Shown in pieces: positions 59,646 to 64,000 of a stretch of 64,000 nt of DNA. Position 1 is the stretch's first letter. Each line of letters opens with the position of its first letter. The DNA is from Lachnospiraceae bacterium UBA4338 (GTDB taxonomy: Bacteria; Bacillota; Clostridia; Lachnospirales; Lachnospiraceae), in the NCBI GenBank assembly GCA_002393735.1, contig DGTK01000013.1, positions 62,001 to 126,000 of the forward strand, in the 5' to 3' direction. The notes below the pieces were generated by a model. The model had not been told where the DNA came from, did not search any database, and saw only the letters and a program-made list of their open reading frames with translations. The translations under genes were made by a program, and so were the position numbers.

Positions 59646-59978
59646 TTATTCTGCTCTGAATATAATTTCTTTATCCTTAACCAGTCCGAATTTAACTCTT
59701 GCAACTTCCTCTATATATTTAGTTGTCTGAGCTTCCTTCTCGAACTGAGCTATCTGCTCTGCTCTGTCTGCTTCCTTGTCAATCAGAGTCTGATAATATT
59801 CAATTTTCTCTTCGCTCTGAGCGTTCTGAACTCTTAATTTATGGGAACTGTATAAAAACCAGGATGAGAATAAAAATACAAGAACGATTACAAGAATCAA
59901 GCTCTTACGGCTATTCTTCATGAAATCCGGTTTCTTCCACTTATATGAAGAAGCTCTGCGTCTGCCTCTTGATGCCAT
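59646..59978 (-). CDS. FtsB/DivIC-type septum formation initiator
   Basis: The 110-residue bitopic protein has a basic cytoplasmic start (ASRGRRRASSYKWKKPDF), one membrane helix (LILVIVLVFLFSSWFLY), a coiled coil (QNAQSEEKIEYYQTLIDKEA) and the family end YIEEVARVKFGLVKDKEI. It recruits late division proteins with FtsL/DivIB. rqcP lies upstream after a 148-base A/T-rich gap without a gene. Confidence 0.88.
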   Translation of the reverse strand: MASRGRRRASSYKWKKPDFMKNSRKSLILVIVLVFLFSSWFLYSSHKLRVQNAQSEEKIEYYQTLIDKEADRAEQIAQFEKEAQTTKYIEEVARVKFGLVKDKEIIFRAE

Positions 59979-60126
59979 CTGCTACAATAACCTCCAGCCA
60001 AATACACAAATATACTTGTCAGGCGCTTTAGCGCGTTAACATAATTATTATAGCACATTTAATTATTACGTCAACTAAAATAAATAATTTTACGTTAACC
60101 ATTTTTAACAAAATTTCAAAATATTT

Positions 60127-60369
60127 TTATACAATTATCTCATACATATCTTTGGCATCTTCTTTATGAATGGTCTCCTGAAGGGATAAAACCCTGGCAA
60201 CAAGATCTCTGTCGCCAAACTTGATAGTAATGATATCCCCTACTTTTACCTCATATGAGGCCTTGCAAACTTTACCATTTACACTGATCCTGCCGGCATC
60301 GCAGGCCTCGTTGGCAACGGTTCTTCTCTTTATTAATCTGGATACTTTAAGAAACTTATCTAATCTCAT
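60127..60369 (-). CDS. rqcP: S4-domain RNA-binding protein RqcP (YabO/HslR-like)
   Basis: The 80-residue S4 protein starts RLDKFLKVSRLIKRRTVANE and has ISVNGKVCKASYEVKVGDII, the S4 fold for RNA. RqcP acts with RqcH on stalled 50S subunits to add alanine tails. GGAGG precedes the ATG. In Bacillota it is usually next to the hup and ftsB/divIC genes, as here. Confidence 0.92.
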   Translation of the reverse strand: MRLDKFLKVSRLIKRRTVANEACDAGRISVNGKVCKASYEVKVGDIITIKFGDRDLVARVLSLQETIHKEDAKDMYEIIV

Positions 60370-60458
60370 AATTGGCCTCCTTAGGCATTTTATGTTAACG
60401 CATTATACTATATTTTGTGTCAATTTATGTAACCTGGCACAAGTCACGGGTACAAAGG

Positions 60459-60484
60459 AAAAGGCAGCCATGAAAATGGCTGCC
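60459..60484 (-). terminator. Intrinsic terminator of hup
   Basis: On the minus strand GGCAGCCAT-tttc-ATGGCTGCC followed by TTTTCC lies 27 bases after the hup stop. Confidence 0.85.
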
Positions 60485-60510
60485 TCTGATGTTCATATTA
60501 AACAATCAAA

Positions 60511-60789
60511 TTATTTAGCATTAACAGCATCCTTTAAAGCCTTACCAGCTTTGAACTTAGGAGCCTTTGAAGCTTTAATCTTCATTGTCTTACCTGTCTG
60601 AGGATTTCTACCCTCTCTAGCTGCTCTCTTAGCAACTTCGAATGTACCGAAACCAACTAACTGGATCTTTCCACCCTTCTTAAGTTCCTTTGTAACTACT
60701 TCTGTGAAAGCCTTAACTGCTGCTTCAGCATCTTTCTTTGAGATCTTTGCCTTATCAGCGATAGCTGCTACTAATTCTGTCTTGTTCAT
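60511..60789 (-). CDS. hup: DNA-binding protein HU
   Basis: The 92-residue HU protein begins MNKTELVAAIADKAKISKKD and carries the diagnostic GFGTFEVAKRAAREGRNP and KASKAPKFKAGKALKDAV. It bends and packs DNA as a dimer. AGGAGGAG precedes the ATG. It has a strong promoter and its own terminator, so it is a single-gene unit. Confidence 0.97.
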   Translation of the reverse strand: MNKTELVAAIADKAKISKKDAEAAVKAFTEVVTKELKKGGKIQLVGFGTFEVAKRAAREGRNPQTGKTMKIKASKAPKFKAGKALKDAVNAK

Positions 60790-60854
60790 TTTGAACTCCT
60801 CCTATAAAAATACATCTTTTTACTACGGTGACTCACCTAAGTCATCTATAATTC

Positions 60855-60882
60855 ATTATATAAAAATCTAGTGTTTTGTCAA
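60855..60882 (-). promoter_or_regulatory. Sigma-A promoter of hup
   Basis: On the minus strand TTGACA (60882-60877), a 16-base spacer and TATAAT (60860-60855) form a near-perfect vegetative promoter about 65 bases upstream of the hup ATG. Confidence 0.85.
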
Positions 60883-60930
60883 GGAAAAATGCGATAAAAT
60901 CAAGGATTTTAGGCATTTTTTAGATTATTT

Positions 60931-62532
60931 TTACTCAATTTTCGTTAATTCAGAGAATGAGTATCTCACGTCAGCCTTATCACTCTCAAAATTCAGTGTA
61001 TAACTGCGTGTCTGATAGCCCGTCATACGCAGCGTTATAACCATTTGTCCAGTATGAATCGGCATGGATGTCGGAGCAATTCCGATATAGTTTCCATCAG
61101 CATAAACTTCTGCTCCCTGTGGGGCATCCACATATACCCTGCATCCGTTATCTGATGTGGATATTGTCTGCGAATTACTATCCGTCGGAACTATGGTCGT
61201 ATTGCCGCCCTGGGAGTTGGTTGCAGATATATTATTATTGGTATTATCAACCTTTTCACCCTGGGTTATATTACCGCCATTATTAACGTTACCACCTGCA
61301 GTGTTGGACGTTGTCGTATTTCCATTTGTTCCATTATTTACATTACCGGTTCCATTTGCTGTGTTATTATTTATACCATTTTGATTATTAACATTGGTTG
61401 TATTACCGGTATTGTTGTTATTCGTACCATTCGTACCATTAGTACCATTAGCATTATTCGCAGTATTTGAAGAGTTATTATTATCTGCATCAGCGCTGTA
61501 ATCCACTTTATTGTCATCAGCCTTTTCAAGACTAAGCACTATTGACGCAGATGCGGAACCCACATTTATATAATTTGACTTGGTCACATATCCGTCAGCC
61601 CTGGTAATAACCTGATGCACTCCATATTCAAGTTCTACGCCTTCCGTCGTGGATACCTTTTCTCCATCAATATAAACTGAAGCCCCTTCAGGCTCTGTCA
61701 CAAAGAAGATGGTTCCATATTTAATCTCTACTTCAATATCAGAAAGATCCAGGGTTACTTCCTGTCCTCGTCCAATGGTAACACTCTTAACACCCTCAGC
61801 GCCGTCATTGGTAAGTCTTACCGTATAACTTCCTTCCGGAACAGTCAGTACCATACCTTCTGTGATTTTGTGAATTATGCTGTTTCCAACCTCGATAAAG
61901 CCATCCACAAAATATGTATCATTAATAAGACGAAGATAGCCATGCCCCTTATCAACTGCAATAGAATACAGTCTGTGATCTTTGGTATATGCGGTTATCT
62001 CGTCACCTTCCTGAAGTTCAATTAAGTCCAGTGAATCGTTACCTGAGAGTACCACAGCATAATCATCGATGGTATATTTATCTCCCATGTAACTGATTTT
62101 GGTTTGAAGATCATTTATTTCAAAATTATCGATATGTGTATCTACACTGAAAGAGTTATCAAAACTCATAGAAAGAAGTTTCTTGCTGTCACTGTTGAAG
62201 TTGATATTATAGATTCCTCCCGTTGACAGCTGATTTGCGGAAACCACAGCCCCGTATCTGTCATACATTGTGGTGGTACCGTCATAGGTAAGAGTATATC
62301 TTAGTCCCGTCTCAAGATTCTGAAACTTAAGACTGCTGCTGTCCGGATCTGTCTTTATAAGAATTGCCGTATCATCATAAATATAATTTATCTGATTCAC
62401 AACCTCTGCCGGAGTATCTGATACAAACTCATCATCTGGCTTCTGACTGCCATTACAGCCACAGACAAATACAAGAACTCCAAGCGCCATAACCGGCATT
62501 AATATTCTTTTGATAGCTATTTTTAATCTCAT
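60931..62532 (-). CDS. PEGA-domain lipoprotein
   Basis: The 533-residue protein has a lipobox signal peptide, ALGVLVFVCGCNGSQ (Cys ~25), so it is anchored outside. Residues ~30-260 hold two or three beta-rich modules. A PEGA domain at ~278-335 reads FFVTEPEGASVYIDGEKVST. A long Asn/Thr/Gly linker (~345-450, NANGTNGTNGTNNNNTGN) follows, then a second PEGA domain (VYVDAPQGAEVYADGNYIG). PEGA domains occur in S-layer and sortase-like surface proteins and probably bind glycan or protein. It precedes cca in sequence but is transcribed after it (8 bases gap). Confidence 0.82.
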   Translation of the reverse strand: MRLKIAIKRILMPVMALGVLVFVCGCNGSQKPDDEFVSDTPAEVVNQINYIYDDTAILIKTDPDSSSLKFQNLETGLRYTLTYDGTTTMYDRYGAVVSANQLSTGGIYNINFNSDSKKLLSMSFDNSFSVDTHIDNFEINDLQTKISYMGDKYTIDDYAVVLSGNDSLDLIELQEGDEITAYTKDHRLYSIAVDKGHGYLRLINDTYFVDGFIEVGNSIIHKITEGMVLTVPEGSYTVRLTNDGAEGVKSVTIGRGQEVTLDLSDIEVEIKYGTIFFVTEPEGASVYIDGEKVSTTEGVELEYGVHQVITRADGYVTKSNYINVGSASASIVLSLEKADDNKVDYSADADNNNSSNTANNANGTNGTNGTNNNNTGNTTNVNNQNGINNNTANGTGNVNNGTNGNTTTSNTAGGNVNNGGNITQGEKVDNTNNNISATNSQGGNTTIVPTDSNSQTISTSDNGCRVYVDAPQGAEVYADGNYIGIAPTSMPIHTGQMVITLRMTGYQTRSYTLNFESDKADVRYSFSELTKIE

Positions 62533-62540
62533 ATTTCGTC

Positions 62541-63863
62541 CTATTTTACATATGTGCTCATAAGATATGCTTTATCATTATGCTCAGGATTGTCAATTAC
62601 ATCGCTTAACATTTCATCCAGAATTCTTTTAAAATCCGGCCCCGGATTAATTCCTCTCTCAATCAGATCCCTGCCATTTACAGCAAGATCCTTTAAGGTA
62701 AAGCAGTCCTTTGCTTTCATTATCTCATTATAGACATTCTCGTAAGCATCAACCAGCGCAAGTTTTTCCTCACGCCTGTAATCACTCTGAGCCATGATAT
62801 CTGCTCTCTGAACCTCGAAGAAGTATGGGAATGCTTTCTCTCCCACCTTATTCATAAATCTCCTGAATGCCTTAGGTGTAGCCTCAACTCTTGTATCATG
62901 AATTGAAACCAGAGTTGAAACTTTATCAATAGTATCATTATCCATCTTAAGTTCTCTTAAAATGCGTTTAACATTTTCCGCGCTTTTTGCCGGGTGGCCT
63001 TTGAAGTGATCTACTCCGTCACCATCCGTAGTCTTACACTCAGGTTTGGCACTGTCATGAAAGAGCATGGTGAGCCTGAGGATTTTGTCATTATGCACAC
63101 CTTCCATGGCCTTAATTGTATGCATGCCAACAGTATACATATGATTAGGATTATGCTGCTCGCACTCCATCATCTCATCCCAGATTGGAAGAATTACTTT
63201 GGTAATTCCCAGTTCATACATCCTTATAAGTTCTGCCGGATTACCCGAAGTAATTGTTTTAATTAACTCTGCCTGAATTCTCTCTGCGCTTATATACTTA
63301 AGATTGCCGGAGAGTTCCTTCATGGCTTCGCAGGTACCCTCATCAATATCAAAGCCCAGCACTGCCGCAAATCTTGAGGCTCTCATAATACGAAGCGCAT
63401 CCTCAGTGAACCTGTCTTTAGGAACACCAACGCAGCGGATGATTCCTTTTTTAAGGTCTTCCTGACCTCCGAATTCATCCACCAGGCCTTCTTTATCATT
63501 ATAGGCCATAGCATTAATTGTAAAATCACGCCTTAACAGATCTTCCTTAAGAACCCTGCTGTAAGTCACCGTCTCAGGATGTCTGTGGTCTTTATATTCG
63601 CCGTCAATTCTGTAGGTGGTAATTTCATATATCACCTTATCAAGAAGGACCGATACGGTGCCATGTTTGATTCCTGTGTCGATGGTATGGGAGAATATCT
63701 GCTTCACATCCTCAGGAAGAGCGTTGGTCGTTATATCCCAGTCCTTAGGCTCCACTCCCATAAGTGAGTCTCTTACACACCCGCCAACGGCATAGGCTTC
63801 AAAGCCGTTATCGTAAAGTTTATCAATTATATATTTAACGTTTTTAGGTAGCTGTATCTTCAT
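62541..63863 (-). CDS. cca: CCA tRNA nucleotidyltransferase
   Basis: Cca adds or repairs the 3' CCA end of tRNAs. This is needed here because the tRNA-Ser gene lacks an encoded CCA. The 440-residue class II enzyme shows VGGCVRDSLMGVEPKDWDIT (metal D-x-D), RDFTINAMAY, the specificity motif EDALRIMRASRFAAVLGF and an HD domain (LFHDSAKPEC, FKGHPAKS). The start codon is preceded by a G/C-rich spacer with a CCCCG/CGGGG stem. Confidence 0.95.
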   Translation of the reverse strand: MKIQLPKNVKYIIDKLYDNGFEAYAVGGCVRDSLMGVEPKDWDITTNALPEDVKQIFSHTIDTGIKHGTVSVLLDKVIYEITTYRIDGEYKDHRHPETVTYSRVLKEDLLRRDFTINAMAYNDKEGLVDEFGGQEDLKKGIIRCVGVPKDRFTEDALRIMRASRFAAVLGFDIDEGTCEAMKELSGNLKYISAERIQAELIKTITSGNPAELIRMYELGITKVILPIWDEMMECEQHNPNHMYTVGMHTIKAMEGVHNDKILRLTMLFHDSAKPECKTTDGDGVDHFKGHPAKSAENVKRILRELKMDNDTIDKVSTLVSIHDTRVEATPKAFRRFMNKVGEKAFPYFFEVQRADIMAQSDYRREEKLALVDAYENVYNEIMKAKDCFTLKDLAVNGRDLIERGINPGPDFKRILDEMLSDVIDNPEHNDKAYLMSTYVK

Positions 63864-63939
63864 GATGGTATTATATCACACCGGCGGCCGGATGCCTACC
63901 CACCCCCGTTTTGCGGGGACAGGCAGGCAGGCGAGTGCG

Positions 63940-63970
63940 AAAAAAACGAGTAGGGCTTACACCCTACTCG
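63940..63970 (-). terminator. Intrinsic terminator of an upstream minus-strand gene outside the window
   Basis: On the minus strand CGAGTAGGG-tgtaag-CCCTACTCG followed by seven T residues is a strong terminator. It lies ~75 bases upstream of cca, so it ends a transcript that enters from beyond 64000. Confidence 0.85.
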
Positions 63971-64000
63971 CCATATTATGCTGTCTCTATACTGTCCGCC

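Overview
The window looks like chromosomal DNA of a low-to-mid GC member of the Bacillota, class Clostridia, most likely Lachnospiraceae. Evidence: the dnaX-ybaB-recR run, a group III-type phosphofructokinase, a NrdG2-type activase next to a TM1266-family hydrogenase regulator, DUF5711, DUF6020 and DUF6044-like membrane proteins, CarD, a clostripain-family peptidase, and purine-rich Shine-Dalgarno sites before most genes. No 16S gene is present, so genus is not determined. Almost every gene is on the minus strand. The exceptions are a tRNA-Ser, the nrdG2/TM1266 pair and one doubtful small ORF.

Layout. 1-13.4 kb is housekeeping: a partial adenylation/carrier/reductase protein, an amidohydrolase, lspA, asnA, asnS, a DUF5711 protein, galM, recR, ybaB, dnaX and pfkA. 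Three intergenic spaces here hold a GC-rich tandem repeat that starts immediately after the stop codon of a minus-strand gene. A tRNA-Ser(CGA) with its own promoter and terminator lies at 13.5 kb. From 13.7 to 16.8 kb there is a recombination mosaic: two full and one truncated copy of a small capsule-type HAD phosphatase, duplicated terminator DNA, a HEPN/MNT toxin-antitoxin pair, and fragments of a phage antirepressor-like gene and a DUF4422 glycosyltransferase.

16.8-35.5 kb is a surface-glycan locus, visibly richer in A/T than its flanks over about 19-30 kb. It encodes four paralogous GT-B (heptosyltransferase/GT9-like) proteins, a GT8 and a GT2 enzyme, an F420-dehydrogenase-beta/pyruvyltransferase fusion, a beta-propeller-like protein, two small related proteins, a KpsF-like SIS isomerase, a nucleotidyltransferase-kinase fusion, an iron alcohol dehydrogenase of the phosphonoacetaldehyde-reductase type, and a LicC-like nucleotidyltransferase. 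One Rossmann-like domain recurs in six proteins as an N-terminal, C-terminal or nearly free-standing module. A winged-helix/ATPase/STAS-like regulator follows three copies of a 13-bp operator-like motif. Isomerase, kinase plus nucleotidyltransferase, small HAD phosphatase and GT9-like transferases together resemble the parts list of a nucleotide-activated heptose route, but in a Gram-positive background. This is the most likely place for an undescribed system.

35.5-64 kb returns to core functions: CarD, a permuted NlpC/P60-like hydrolase, a clostripain-type membrane peptidase, pgeF, the SRP RNA, a copper ATPase with a CopZ-like domain fused at its C terminus, membrane glycosyltransferases, tadA, nrdG2, a CdaR-like regulator, a GH13 neopullulanase-type enzyme, acyl-ACP thioesterase, ftsH, hpt, tilS, ftsB/divIC, rqcP, hup, a PEGA-domain lipoprotein and cca.

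Function calls rest on motif recognition by eye. No database search was run.
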